DNA of 64,000 nt, from assembly GCA_025558075.1 (NCBI GenBank), contig JAHLKF010000004.1, forward strand, positions 248,001-312,000, read 5' to 3'. The number at the start of each line of letters is the position of its first letter. Position 1 is the stretch's first letter. Below are positions 34,798 through 46,044 of the stretch, piece after piece. The position numbers and the translations under genes were made by a program. The notes beneath the pieces are model-generated. The model was not told the DNA's origin. It searched no databases and saw only the letters and a program-made list of their open reading frames with translations. This DNA is from Gaertneriomyces semiglobifer. Taxonomy: Eukaryota > Chytridiomycota > Chytridiomycetes > Spizellomycetales > Spizellomycetaceae.

Positions 34798-35565
34798 ATG
34801 TCGGAAGATTACCAGCTGCCTGTGCAGCAGGAACAACGGGCGCGCAAGTTTCTGGATCCTTTCCTACCGAAGCTAGCCGATGCTACTTCCGCGTTTCCAC
34901 ATCTCACACTTACTTTCGCACAATCTCTGGATGCCCGGATAGCTTTGCATGGAAAACCCCTATTACTCTCCTCACCGGAATCTATGGTTTTGACACACCT
35001 TCTGCGTGCAACACACGATGCCATTATGGTCGGTGTAAACACGATAGTTACGGATAATCCATCTTTAACAACACGGCTTGTGCAGGGCCCTAGTCCTAGA
35101 GCAGTCATTTTAGATTCAACCTTAAGATGTCCCTTGAATGCCAAGATTTTCTCGTCGACACTCCCAAGTCGTCCGGAGCTGAGTCCCATTATCATAAGTA
35201 CAGATAAAGGCGACCCAACAAAAAGGAAAGCCTTTGAAGAAGCTGGTGCAACCGTTCTGATTGTACAGGCAGATCATGGAGGTCGTTGCCAACTCGCTGC
35301 TGTTTTCCAAGCCTTGCAAAGAGAATGCGATATCAAGAGCGTCATGATTGAAGGTGGCGCAACTGTATTACAGGCGGTTTTGAGTGAAGCTAATCGGTCG
35401 CTGTGCTGTGGAATAAGCCTAGTAGTTACTGTAGCGCCCGTTATTGTCGGGGATGGAGTGACCGCGTATTGTGCCTCTAGCATAGATGGCTTGGAAGATG
35501 TCAGATGGGAGCGCTTTGGCCAAGATGGTATCATGGCAGCGAGAATTGCCAAAAGAGCGCAATAG
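34798..35565 (+). CDS. RIB7: Diaminohydroxyphosphoribosylamino-pyrimidine reductase (riboflavin step 2)
   Basis: Uses NADPH to reduce the ribosyl group of the pyrimidine intermediate in fungal riboflavin synthesis. A single exon of 255 residues, the usual length, starts at ATG 34798. Family motifs are LTFAQSLDARIAL (substrate and start of the fold), HDAIMVGVNTIVTDNPSLTT (cofactor-binding) and IEGGATVLQAVL (glycine-rich phosphate contact). No deaminase domain is attached, as in fungal RIB7 and unlike bacterial RibD. It lies head to head with REXO4, 215 bp between ATGs. Confidence 0.94.
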   Translation: MSEDYQLPVQQEQRARKFLDPFLPKLADATSAFPHLTLTFAQSLDARIALHGKPLLLSSPESMVLTHLLRATHDAIMVGVNTIVTDNPSLTTRLVQGPSPRAVILDSTLRCPLNAKIFSSTLPSRPELSPIIISTDKGDPTKRKAFEEAGATVLIVQADHGGRCQLAAVFQALQRECDIKSVMIEGGATVLQAVLSEANRSLCCGISLVVTVAPVIVGDGVTAYCASSIDGLEDVRWERFGQDGIMAARIAKRAQ

Positions 35566-35850
35566 GTAGAGAAGGGTACAGGGTTCAAAACACCTGCATC
35601 TGGTTCCGCAGATGCTGTCGCACCAACGATATTTGGGGCACTTGTGATAGCATACGCGAAGTTGGTCTCTCACTCTGTCCTTGTTGTGCTTGTTTGCCAA
35701 GTAACCGGCCACCCGTGGAAGCAACCATCACAAACAAGTAGTCCTTGAGACCGTTCGACTGAGTGGATGCACGCAGGCGACGAACACTGTCTGAATAATT
35801 AGCTTCTTATTTCAGTCTGAGGCATAGCAAGCCGCAGCAAGAGATGTATA

Positions 35851-37762
35851 TCACTCCATTTGCATGGGACGCCCATCGGCCACCTCACTCTCTTGTTCCG
35901 CTGGAGTTTCTCGTGCGACTTGTTCCAGTTCCTCTAAAGACCATCCAATTTCACTCTTCTGAATCTTGATGTGGTTCAACTCACTAGCCAAAGATAGCAC
36001 CATCGCAGCGCTACAAAAATCGAGTGCGCGTTAGCAAGAATCAGTCAGACGCCAGGTAGGTAATTGGGGAAACATACTTTGACTTTTGTACCCAGACACA
36101 GTAGTCATCGATCCACAATCTTGAGAGAACATACATTCGATCATCGCCACCGACCAGTTGCTTCACCTCCAGTAGCACTTTCAGCAATGCCCGCTTGCCG
36201 AGCTTAAATATCACCGCAACATCGTCTATACATCGCATAGCCAAAGCATAATGACGGTGCAACGGATACGCTAATGCTCGACGTAGGCAAGCAACCAGAG
36301 TCTCGCGTAAGGTCGAAAATGTCTGTGAAGATAGAGTATTAAATATTAATTTCAGCAACGCCAATCACTCTCTCTTGACTTACATCGAAGCAGGAAAGCG
36401 TGGAACTCAGTTTGCAAATAGTCCATGGCGACTCTACGGTATTATCTCCTTCGGTCGTGCGATAATTGTAACAATAAGCATAGACAATGTCTACTAAGCC
36501 CAAGTAGGTGGCTCGCTCATTGTCCAGTAAATCTGCCATAGAACAAACAGTCAGGGACTTTAGACACTGCCAGAGCGTTCAGGCACAACCTACATTCTTT
36601 GTTTGGCAAGCTTCGCATAAGTTCTTGCTCTCGGTCCGTAAACGCCAGCCATGGGTCGTCAACATGGGAAGCTGTAGATGGTTGCACGGATGTCGCAACT
36701 GGTATTTTAACCGCAGCTGGGGCATCTGCCGGAGCGGACTTGGCGACCCGCGCTTTCTGAATCCGCCTCAATGCACTCCAGAACTCAGGCTTGTATCGAA
36801 TGAGCCTCAACGGTTCTTCTTCGTTGATAAAATCCGCCCTGTTCAAACTGCGTGAGCTCGTCTTCACCCTAGCAACCGGCAGACCATTACCACGAACATG
36901 TAATACTCGTCATCAAATTTAAGTTCTTCCATTAACAACCGGTTTTCTCGCCTAGAGGCCGGTGTTGAGGTGTCCAAGTCTCGGACATCTAAGATTTCCT
37001 CAGCAAGCTGGCCAATATGTGTCCCGTATCCACTGTAAGCATTATTGAAACCGTACTTCGCCGTCGTTTGCAGTTCCTAAATGAATACAGCGCGGTTCAA
37101 CACAACGCCCCTCAGTGAAGGAAGATGGTCTTACTGACAACTTGGGGTAGTTCTTGAGGAAGATCCCAGTTGAACTCTAAATCCACAGCTAAACCATTGG
37201 ATGTTAGACCATATACGTGTGGAATATAAGTGCTGCAATAAACATACTGCCTGCTTCAGAGTCTCCGGTTTCCAAGCCCTCCACGCTTAAGCTTTCCATA
37301 GCTGCTTCCACACCCGACTCTCCTGCCCCATTAACCACTTCTATCAGCGGTTTCATATTACCCGCCGCTAGTGCAGGAGCCTCGTTGACCGGAAAGGGAT
37401 TCTGAGAGGCCCTTGGCGCCATGAGTTTAGTCAGCAAGTCCAAGTCTGGGAAATGCTCTCCTTTGGTCGCCTTTGGTAGAACAACAGTGATTTCACCGCG
37501 GTCGACGTTATACGATGCCTTCTCGCGGCCATCTTCTACTAACGCTTTCGGTAAATGGAGTCGTAGGAAGTAAGGGCGAACGTAAACTTTGAACTCTGTT
37601 TCGTTGACGTAAAACTCTACGTCGCCCGCCTATAGACCACTTCGGTATGAGTGCAGGAAGTACAGGATGATGGCTGCGGGAACCTACCTTCACATACGGA
37701 CACTTCAGAATGACCGTAACAAATTCATCATCCTGCGAAAGAGAGAACGCTGGCGTCAACAT
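35851..37762 (-). CDS. SHQ1: H/ACA snoRNP assembly chaperone SHQ1
   Basis: SHQ1 escorts the pseudouridine synthase Cbf5/dyskerin before H/ACA RNP assembly. Eight exons (37762-37688, 37629-37248, 37188-37142, 37076-36898, 36838-36594, 36532-36384, 36322-36078, 36010-35851) give 493 residues. An N-terminal CS domain (MLTPAFSLSQDDEFVTV to ITVVLPKATKGEHF) leads through a linker to the SHQ1 domain: YGFNNAYSG, DDEYYMADFINEE, AYCYNYRTTEGDNTVES, KLSSTLSCFD and WIDDYCVW. Two donors are non-consensus (GTTGTC after exon 3, GTTCGT after exon 4); alternatives break the frame or the family alignment. Its neighbour GCH1 is on the same strand upstream. Confidence 0.93.
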
Positions 37763-38143
37763 GGTCTAGAGACGATTGTTGGTCCGTGCTGGTTGCTGTT
37801 TACTTGCGACCTGTGCTCGCGCGTTCGTCAACAAAAATTCATGGCCAGCGACAAAACTATTTCACGCGAGACGCAATGAATGACTTTACCAGACGGTTCA
37901 TAGGAAAGACGACAAAATGGTGATATGATTACAAGGTACCGTTACAATCCTTTGGCACTGCGCATTTCACAACCCACAGTGGGGTAAAAGTCTTCAGACC
38001 TGTTCAAACCAACGATATGTACAGAATCAAGGCACGCATGTTCTCTTTTTTTTTTATCACGGAACAATTCAAAAGTCTTTGTCGGCAAACACGACTAAGG
38101 TCCTATCATGATTCTACCGAACATGGCCCTCCTCATAAAGTGA

Positions 38144-39180
38144 TCATAGACCGTGGGAGCGAATGAGCTGCAGCATCATCGCAAAATCGTTAAGTTTGGT
38201 CCAGCAGGTTAATGGATGACAATGCCAACTTACGCGCAAGAACTCTTCGCGAGTCTTGGGGTCTTCGCGAAAGACCCCGAGCATGCAGCTGGTCACGGTG
38301 CTACTGCCAGGCTTTTGGACACCGCGCATGACCATACACATGTGTCTACGGGCCGACGTTCAATTCAGTTGACTCAACTCACAGGGGCATCACGAACTTT
38401 TTCAGGTCACACTTACGAGGCCTCCATGGTCACGGCAACACCTTGAGGTTTGAGAATCTCTTGTATAGAAGTAGCCACTTGCTTGGTAATACGCTCTTGC
38501 ACTTGCAAGCGGCGACTGAACATCTCTGCAATACGAGCGAGCTTACTCAGTCCGAGTACGCGGCCATTTGGAATATAGCCAATGCTGATCTAGATTCACC
38601 AGTGAGGCCGCTTCAAATAATGTCATGACAGCGGACTTTCCAAACGCAGTTACCTTGCCAACGAACGGGACCATGTGGTGTTCGCACATGGAAAAAATGT
38701 CTACGTTCTTCACAATAACCATCTCGTCATGGTCTTCCTCAAAGACGGCTTCGTTGATGATGTCCGTCATGTTTTGCTCATATCCTTGAGTGAAGAACAT
38801 GAGGGCCCGCGCGTAGCGCATAGGAGTCTTTAGCAACCCCTCCCGGGTTGGATCTTCCCCAACACACTCTAAGACAGTTCTGATGGATTCGGCCATCTTT
38901 TCCAGCCTGGCTTGGCGAGCTTCCTCGCTTTCATGTTTGCGGCTATGCGTACCGTTCGAGGGCCACCAGTACTCCTGCCTAGATTCAGAATGAGCGACTG
39001 TTGCAGCTGTTTCCCTTATGTCCACATAGGTACTTACTTGTCTATAGCTTCCGCTACTCGATACGGGGAAGACGACCGAGGTACTAGCGACTCGTTCAAC
39101 GAGTTTTGAATTTCCTTGATTCGAAGTGGAAGAGCATCGCCTCTCTCTGGGCTATCGGAGTCACTGGGAGCAGGCGGCAT
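38144..39180 (-). CDS. GCH1: GTP cyclohydrolase I
   Basis: Opens the purine ring of GTP to dihydroneopterin triphosphate, the first step to folate in fungi and to tetrahydrobiopterin. Five exons (39180-39038, 38978-38654, 38589-38417, 38345-38234, 38167-38144) encode 258 residues. After a variable N-terminus come [16 protein letters not shown], the zinc-binding [33 protein letters not shown], and [14 protein letters not shown] with the second zinc cysteine, then TREEFL. The last exon codes only seven residues, LIRSHGL. Active-site residues look complete. A long intergenic stretch follows the stop (37763-38143) with an A/T-rich tract. Confidence 0.96.
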
Positions 39181-39496
39181 TTTTTCTCAATCGTGAGGCT
39201 TTCGGGTGTGTAATATCAAATAGTTCGATTTTGGCGGCAACTCAGGTCGGCAGACAGCAAGAGAGGGAGAGGGCCTTATTCGAGCGGGACTAGGCTTTAT
39301 CCTGGCGGATGGATGACGCTAACTGACCCACGTCGCTATTGTTCGCGGCAATTGAATGGTCAAGAACCCCAAACTCAGGATACCCGAGTTCCCAACGCGC
39401 CTTTGTTCGGAGACATTTTCATGACACATCGCACTCACATTTTTGTTTTTTTCGTCGAGGATCTGCAGACGACGTTTTCAGGAACTGAAACTAAGG
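39181..39496. promoter_or_regulatory. Divergent spacer GCH1/neurochondrin
   Basis: 316 bp between opposing start codons. Promoters of both genes are expected. No specific element recognised. Confidence 0.4.
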
Positions 39497-41927
39497 ATGG
39501 CTACCGCCGAACAAGGACAAACACAGAATAGCCAACTACTCCATTGCCTTTCGTTATTGTCTGCTGAGACTCGGGATGAAGACAAATTCGCAGCCTTACT
39601 GATCCTGCCGAGATTGTTGGACCACAACAACGAAGAGACGCTACGATATGCTTTCACAGGAATGAATTGGCGATTCATCGGACGCTTACTAGCCGCAAGT
39701 AAGGTTTCATTAGTCTCTACCTACGAACAGATCATACCCTGACGCTTGGTGGTTACTGCCGTGGTGTAGAGCCCAACGATGGTTTGCCAGCCGACACGCT
39801 ACATGCCATTGCAGTACATATCATCGCTAGCTTTTGTACCGATGCGGAATTATGTGCGAAACAAGGTAGTATGCATCTTTTCCTCGTGTCCTGCCCCCAC
39901 TTACCTGTACAGGATGCTTTATTTAGAAATGCACGGCATGGTTCCCGGAATGATTAACCTTTTAGTGACGTGAGTATCTGCCGTTCCAAGCTTAAGCAGG
40001 TGGTTGCTCACCGGTGTCTTTGCGCCAAAATACAGCAAAGAAGATGAGGTTGCCGAAAGCGTTTTACGATGTTTATCCGGAATCGTTCTTACTGACGTCG
40101 GAGCCAGAATCATTGATGCTAGCCATGGTTTAGAAGCACTTACTGCTGTGATCAAGAGCGACCACAAAGGTTAGGCTAGCATCTTCTACAGTGCTCTATT
40201 GCGGGGTATCCTGATTCTTACCGCGTGCAGAGAGTAATCGATCCCTCGGGCTCAACATATTGCGCCAATACGCCCACTGGCTAACTTCTAGTAACGACGA
40301 TAATGCACACGCGCAAGCCATCAGTCAGATGATGCCGTCTTTGGCACATGTGTTTGCCAACGAACAAGGCCAGCTCAAGTTTGAGGCAGCTGAAACGATT
40401 GCAAGTCTCCTCGCTGGGTGGCAGGTTCGATATCCCAAGCGCCTTGCCAAATTTGCCAACATAACTGATGAGAATTGACCTACAACAGGGTATCAGCATA
40501 CAGGAGCCGTTGCCGAGTTGGGGAATGGATCTTCATCAAGGTCTCAAGTCTTTGATGAGCAGTAAACTATGTAAGTCCCTGTGGAACCCGTTCCGGTTGA
40601 GGTCGCATGAGCTGATGACTTCCATGCTGTACTCAGCCCCGCCTCACCGGGATCTAACTTTCCTGCTCGTGTCGACCATTCTCCACGTTCTACATCACCA
40701 ATTCTTATCCCTTTCGTCGGACCACAAACTGTCGACACCGCGCTTTGTGGCGTTGTTGCTTCATACGTCATGTGCAGAGATCCGCGTTGTACTTGACGAA
40801 ATTGACTCAATGAAACAGTCAGAGCGAGAGCGGGCACAAGGGATCTTACCCCTCTGTAGCCAGATTGTCGAGAGTTGTATCAAGTGGATGTGTGAGTCAG
40901 AAGGACTAGAAATGCCATTAGTAGAAAGCATGAGGGAAGCTTTGGCTGGAATGTGGGATGCTGTTGGCAGCTATCTTGATGAGATCTATGTAATGTCAAT
41001 CTCTCACTCTCCGGGGCGGAAACGCAGTCGCTAAATCGTTTTCCTTAGGCGAAATACCAAGGCGACAATGACTATTCACATATAGACAACATTACGACAG
41101 CCAGCATATTGCGGCTTTCTGCCACTTTCTTGACTGAAGAGACATCCATTCAAATATCAAAAACGCCTCACCTCCTGGCGTTGTACATTCTGGTGTGCAA
41201 GCAAGGCTTAACATCTTTACCGGCACATCCATTGTCCTTCCTACATCCGGTTCTCGCGTCTCTCACTAGTGAACGTGACGTTCGCGATACATTCCTGGCA
41301 TCAGGTGGCCCCAACGCTGTCATGTCTTTCTGGTTTCAGCTACCAACGGACATGTCAACAGCGAATCTCAAGCTCGGTTTAGCCGGCATTTTGCTGAATG
41401 TAGTCGCTACAGGGCGTGTTGCCAGCGACAATGCGGCAAAACAGATGTGGATTCGATTTCTGGAATCGTTGATTGCTGACTGCTCGATGGTGCAGATTTC
41501 GAATGCGGACGAAGAGGTGCAGGGTTGCCTCATTGCGCTGGCTGTGCTAATTGCACGTGAAGTACAGCCGGAACCGCCGCTTCTGAACACGCTTGTTGGT
41601 ATCGCCATACAATACTGCATCGGAGGCGAAGGAGATATATGGGGACTTTGTATCATGGGTGAGGTGCACGTTTCTCCAATGTTAACGACGCAGTAATTAA
41701 TCACTCCTATGGTGTGTAGGTCTAACGGAAGTCATGCGACAAGCACCTGGATCAGCCAAGGCTGTATCCGCTCAACAAAGATCCCAGTTGAGTGCATCGG
41801 CTGACGGTAAGGCGTTGCTACCGACTTCGTGCGTTTTCGGTCGATTATTGACCGCATTACTGATACAGGGCGCGGACAGGACGCAAATCTCGTCCAGCAG
41901 CTTCTTGACGTAATACCACGCCCTTAA
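39497..41927 (+). CDS. NCDN-like: Neurochondrin family protein
   Basis: Armadillo-like helical protein of the neurochondrin family. In animals it is cytoplasmic and linked to neurite growth and signalling; its fungal role is unknown. At least eight exons start at ATG 39497; the first are 39497-39698, 39770-39865, 39927-39969 and 40036-40169, and the last ends LLDVIPRP before TAA at 41925-41927. Family-like segments include DEDKFAALLILPRLLD, ADTLHAIAVHIIASFCTDAEL, LALL-like FVALLLHTSCAEIRVVLDE and LGLAGILLNVVATG. The total is about 640-680 residues, slightly under animal NCDN. Internal splice choices beyond exon 4 were made by frame and similarity and could shift slightly. Confidence 0.82.
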
Positions 41928-42012
41928 CTTATTAACTTAATATGCTAGCGTAGCCAAGTGGGGTCGTAGCGTGCCGTAGTCAAACATGGTTGGTAGTGTT
42001 TGTGAAGAGTCA

Positions 42013-43459
42013 TCACACCGAGTATATTTTCCGTAGGCCTTCAGTACGTGCGCCGATCAGTGTAACGGGGCACCGCTGGTGCTCATCTACATATTTAAAA
42101 ATGCAAGGATAGCAGAAAACGTAGCCAGATGAAAGCATGGTTGGGTTCGTTCTCGGGTTGTTGCAAATCGGACATATGTTGGGATCGTCAGGAAGTGGTA
42201 GGCCATCAGGCTTGGGCTAAATGCAAGGTTCAGCCACAACTTGTACAGCAGGAGTCACCGAAGAATACCTTTACCTGTAGCGGTTCTGGTGGAGGCGGGA
42301 TGGGCTGACTGTTGGCCTGCTTGTGATAGTCCGACTGATACCACCATTCCAAGAATTTGAAGAAAAAAATCGACATTGGCAAGGCGTACTGAAGGAAGTT
42401 AAATAGTCTCGCTATCGCTCGCCCCAACGCATGGCGCACGACTTGAAAGCGTGAGGCATGCGCGAGGACAGCTTCGCGTGCTTTTTTCAGTTGTTCCTGC
42501 CTTTCTTCGTGTTCGCGCTTTGGAGGACTGACGGTGAGCACACCTCATGGAGGATAGCAAAAGTTGAATCAATACGTACGTAATCTTGCATATTCATGCG
42601 TCGCAGCTGCAACCCGCATACTCGCAAAAATGGCGAGTAATAATCGGTTTTTCCGTACATATACCCAATCTGATACACGAATATGAGGGCTTGGTATACG
42701 GCGTTCACGTGTGGATACGTTCGTCGAAAGAGCTTTTTTATCTGTCTCTGTATGCGTGCCTTCAGTGGTTCCTGTGTTGCCTCATCAGTACAAGTCTATC
42801 CTGCGCGAGGCGCTCCTAGTCACTCATACCTCGACTGATGAGCCTTCATCATCTTGACTAAACAAATCGCCCAATATCTGGCTACTCGCTCCGCCTGTCA
42901 TGCTCTCATACTTGTCATCCATTCTAACTTTCACATAAGGCAGTACGACCAGAAAGAACAATGATGGCCAAACATGCCGCGTGCCAAGTCGCTGTGGTGC
43001 TTTCCTCCTATTCAAAGCAATTGAAGGTACTCTCTTGAGGCCGTAAAAGTGTTCTGTAAAGGACGACCCTACGGAATTGACCAGGTGAATTGACTGTCAC
43101 GCATCTTCTGTCAACATGCACATCTTACCCCATTCGCGAAGATAATGCTGTTCTATAAGAATCATCAACATGGCATAGACCTCGTCACTCCAATTTGCTA
43201 GTCTCAAAAGATATCGCGGGTGTCTTTGAGCATATATGGCGAGGACGTAGCGCAAAGCAGGTTTCAACATGTCGCGCATCTTGTCCTGCGCGATCAGTTC
43301 GAATACAGACGGGCGGTAAACGTCCGCCGCCTCGCCGAGATTGCTTAAAAATTCCATCTCTTCCTGTAGAGTATCCTCACTTGATGGCTTGGGGGTCCGG
43401 CCTTGCTTTTGACGGCTATTGTAGGATGCTGGCACCACGGGGAAAGTTGATCGCGGCAT
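42013..43459 (-). CDS. PEX12: Peroxisome assembly protein PEX12
   Basis: RING-type peroxin of the peroxisomal ubiquitin ligase that recycles the import receptor PEX5. Five exons (43459-43129, 43053-42830, 42771-42580, 42517-42275, 42216-42013) give 397 residues. The N-terminal PSVFELIAQDKMRDMLKPALRYVL matches the Pex2/Pex12 domain. The C-terminal half-RING CPICNNPRTNPTMLSSGYVFCYPCI has the reduced cysteine set characteristic of PEX12, distinguishing it from PEX2 and PEX10. A membrane segment lies around LPMSIFFFKFLEWW. An in-frame ATG at 43483 would add eight residues. Confidence 0.94.
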
Positions 43460-44660
43460 TAAGATGACTGATCGATAACACATCGTGACTTTTTCAATGG
43501 CTCACAAGGAACACTGTTCATCTTCAACTCGAGCTGGACGGCCAAGCATCATGGCAATGCAGAGCGAGTCTTACTTTGCATCAGACCATCGCACGCTAAA
43601 ACTCCTTCAACTGCACCTGTGAATTGTGAGATGCTTCGCAACAGGAGGAAGCTCCACGCATGCACTTGATGGGGTTGAATGCGGTGCCGTTTGGTTCTCA
43701 TGAGGTGGTTCCATAGAGCACACCGCAACCCAAACAGATCCAGGCTCTGAGCGCTAGCGATTATTGAGTCTGTTTGCAGTTTGGGAAGATTACCATAAGC
43801 GTTAGGCAGTTTCATCTTTCATGCGCTGGTGTTCGACGATCTTAGTGGTCATCTAGCAACGGACTCTTGCGTATAACTCCAATGCGACATCTTATTCTTG
43901 CCGAGAGAGAGCCTTCACTTGCTAGGCCCTAGCTGAAGCCTTCTGCTTGTCAGCCGATCACATTCACCTGCATTTACTGTAGCAGGCGGAGAGAAGGTGG
44001 GGGTGTCGACGCGAATCAGTCTTTCTCCCGGCCGCCGTCCTCCAGCAAGGCGCAGATGACTGTTCTTCGCACCTGTTGGACTGGGACTAGCAATCATCTG
44101 CTTGGGTTTCAGGACCGGCGCCGCTGGATATTGAGAAAGTAATTTAGGAGGAACGAAGAGTCTCCACACATCCAGCCATTTCCGCTGGAACTTGCAAGTC
44201 CTTCTTAACACTCCTTTGCGTTTGTCCAAGCAACCCCACCATATCGATTTAGCACAGCTACATCGATGCTTTCAGTCTTATTGAGTCTCCGTTCCGTAGC
44301 CACTGTTTTCCAAAACGCCGGAGCGTATTCATGTATTCGGCTCGCGCAACCCTAGACCCAATTTCTCACGCCCTGCTTCGTTCTTTCCCACTGGACATCG
44401 TCGCACCTCTGTAATTCCCCGTTCCCATCAGCGCTAGTTACCTTCCTACTCGACGACGCCTACCAAACGCTAACGAAAGGATAGCGGGCAGCCTGTATTG
44501 GGGGATATAGACCATAGAATTGATAGACCTGTAGCTCCAAATACGTGTCCCATCGGACGAGTGTTAAGTCTTGCACGCAAGTGATACGCGCTTAGAGGGC
44601 AGCCTGTTGAGAACGCTCTCACCAGTTGACAAGCCAGAGCCTGGCTGATAGCAGGCGAAA
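43460..44660. other. 1.2 kb region without a confident gene
   Basis: Two minus-strand ORFs stand out. One runs 44229-43915, 104 codons, very basic (KRKGVLRRTCKFQRKW) but with no ATG in frame. The other runs 43815-43549, 88 codons, begins with ATG (MKLPNAYGNLPKL) and ends before the PEX12 start. They may be exons of a small basic protein, for example a mitochondrial ribosomal protein, but I could not join them with good splice sites. No plus-strand candidate. Confidence 0.35.
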
Positions 44661-45845
44661 ATGCCGCTAAAGCTCAATACGGCTTGTATTCCCACGGACG
44701 AGAATCTCTTGACAACGCGGCGACTCATCTACGTCTTCGCCAAGCTTGGAAATGAGTGGAGCAACACGGGCACCTTGAGCAACCTGTACAAGCAGTATGA
44801 ATTACTAGGCTCCTCCAAAAACCTCAACTCATCAAGAAATTTGAAAAGTACAGTACGGGCAGCTATTTCGCAGTGGAACTCGCGTAGCGGTGGAGTGTGC
44901 CATGACAAGAAGAACGGCGAAGGTTGCCTTGTTGATGGGCCACACAGAGTCTGTTCAAGGTTGGGCTTGAAGCAACATGGTCGTTCAGCACCACCATTGC
45001 ATGAATATCGCATAGAGCCCAACTTTGCAAAGGAAGTCTTTTTGGAGCGCCCTGACGGAACCGAGGATGACACCGAACTCAAGGAGCTCATCTCTAGAAC
45101 AAAGCGGAGCAGTTCTGTCAACTACAAAGCAGGTCTGAAAACTTTAGAAACACTAGAATCGCCACTACCGATTCCAGCCCCACCATCAGAAATAAAACCT
45201 AAACTTACAAGGAAGGCTTCCGTGAAAACGACTGGGAAGACACAGGACAAGTCGGCAAACAAGCAAACGACACCATCACGTAGTAGAAGCTCCAATCCTG
45301 CCAAGCGAACAGCGCATGCGGACGAGGCTGAGCGCGAGCCTGCCGCTACTTCGGACGACTCTAGCCGTCCTGCCACGGAAGAGGCTGCCCAGACGCCCGC
45401 GCACACAACTTCCAGCAAGCGGTCTACGGCGGTCAAGCGCAAGTCTGCACCATCGACCAAGCACTCTTCACAGACAGAGGAATCATCTCGAAGATCTGCG
45501 CAAAGCAAACGGCCTGCCCCTCCAGATGAACAAGGTGACACGCCGCGAAAAGCAGGACGGATATCACTCTTAGGGTTTCGGCCAAGTCCGGCGCGAACGC
45601 AACCACTTGAGCTTCCGGAGGCCTCTGAGGAATTGAGTTCCGCAATGCATGCCTACATTCGTTCTCTTCAAAGTACTCATAGCGACGATTACGATGAAGC
45701 ATATTCACACGGAACCGCGTTCCTGGAAAGGACGTGGAAGCTAATTTGGAGCATTGACTGTCCACCTTCACCAACACCTGATCAAATGGGACACTCCACA
45801 CGAACCACTCCGGAGAACAGTACCGCATCTGAGAGCGAACAGTAG
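44661..45845 (+). CDS. Unidentified basic, largely disordered protein
   Basis: A single exon of 394 codons from ATG 44661, clearly longer than chance. I do not recognise the family. The first 130 or so residues are ordered-looking and may form a winged-helix or similar nucleic-acid fold (TDENLLTTRRLIYVFAKLG, then NLKSTVRAAISQWNSR and three Cys in GGVCHDKKNGEGC). The rest (about 150-330) is Ser/Thr/Lys/Arg-rich with many SR and KR pairs, typical of a nuclear linker. The C-terminal 60 residues are again predicted-helical (SSAMHAYIRSLQSTHSDDY). It might be a chromatin or transcription protein, but that is only a guess. Confidence 0.7.
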   Translation: MPLKLNTACIPTDENLLTTRRLIYVFAKLGNEWSNTGTLSNLYKQYELLGSSKNLNSSRNLKSTVRAAISQWNSRSGGVCHDKKNGEGCLVDGPHRVCSRLGLKQHGRSAPPLHEYRIEPNFAKEVFLERPDGTEDDTELKELISRTKRSSSVNYKAGLKTLETLESPLPIPAPPSEIKPKLTRKASVKTTGKTQDKSANKQTTPSRSRSSNPAKRTAHADEAEREPAATSDDSSRPATEEAAQTPAHTTSSKRSTAVKRKSAPSTKHSSQTEESSRRSAQSKRPAPPDEQGDTPRKAGRISLLGFRPSPARTQPLELPEASEELSSAMHAYIRSLQSTHSDDYDEAYSHGTAFLERTWKLIWSIDCPPSPTPDQMGHSTRTTPENSTASESEQ

Positions 45846-46044
45846 AAATTTTGCGCCAATATGTACTATAACGGACATTTTCGTACGCTTTGGACTTTTT
45901 AAGTGCAGTGGCACTGGCACATTATATTAGAGCACTTGTATTGTATGTAGCATTTGTAGGCAGACTGATATCTTCAAAATGGATAAAGTCATATAATGGG
46001 CCTGCCCTTGTTTCCCAGTATAGCATGGGGCAGTACAGTTGAGT

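Noticed and set aside
42013..43459. PEX16 or PEX10/PEX2
   Set aside because: The C-terminal partial RING with a reduced cysteine set and the N-terminal peroxin domain fit PEX12.
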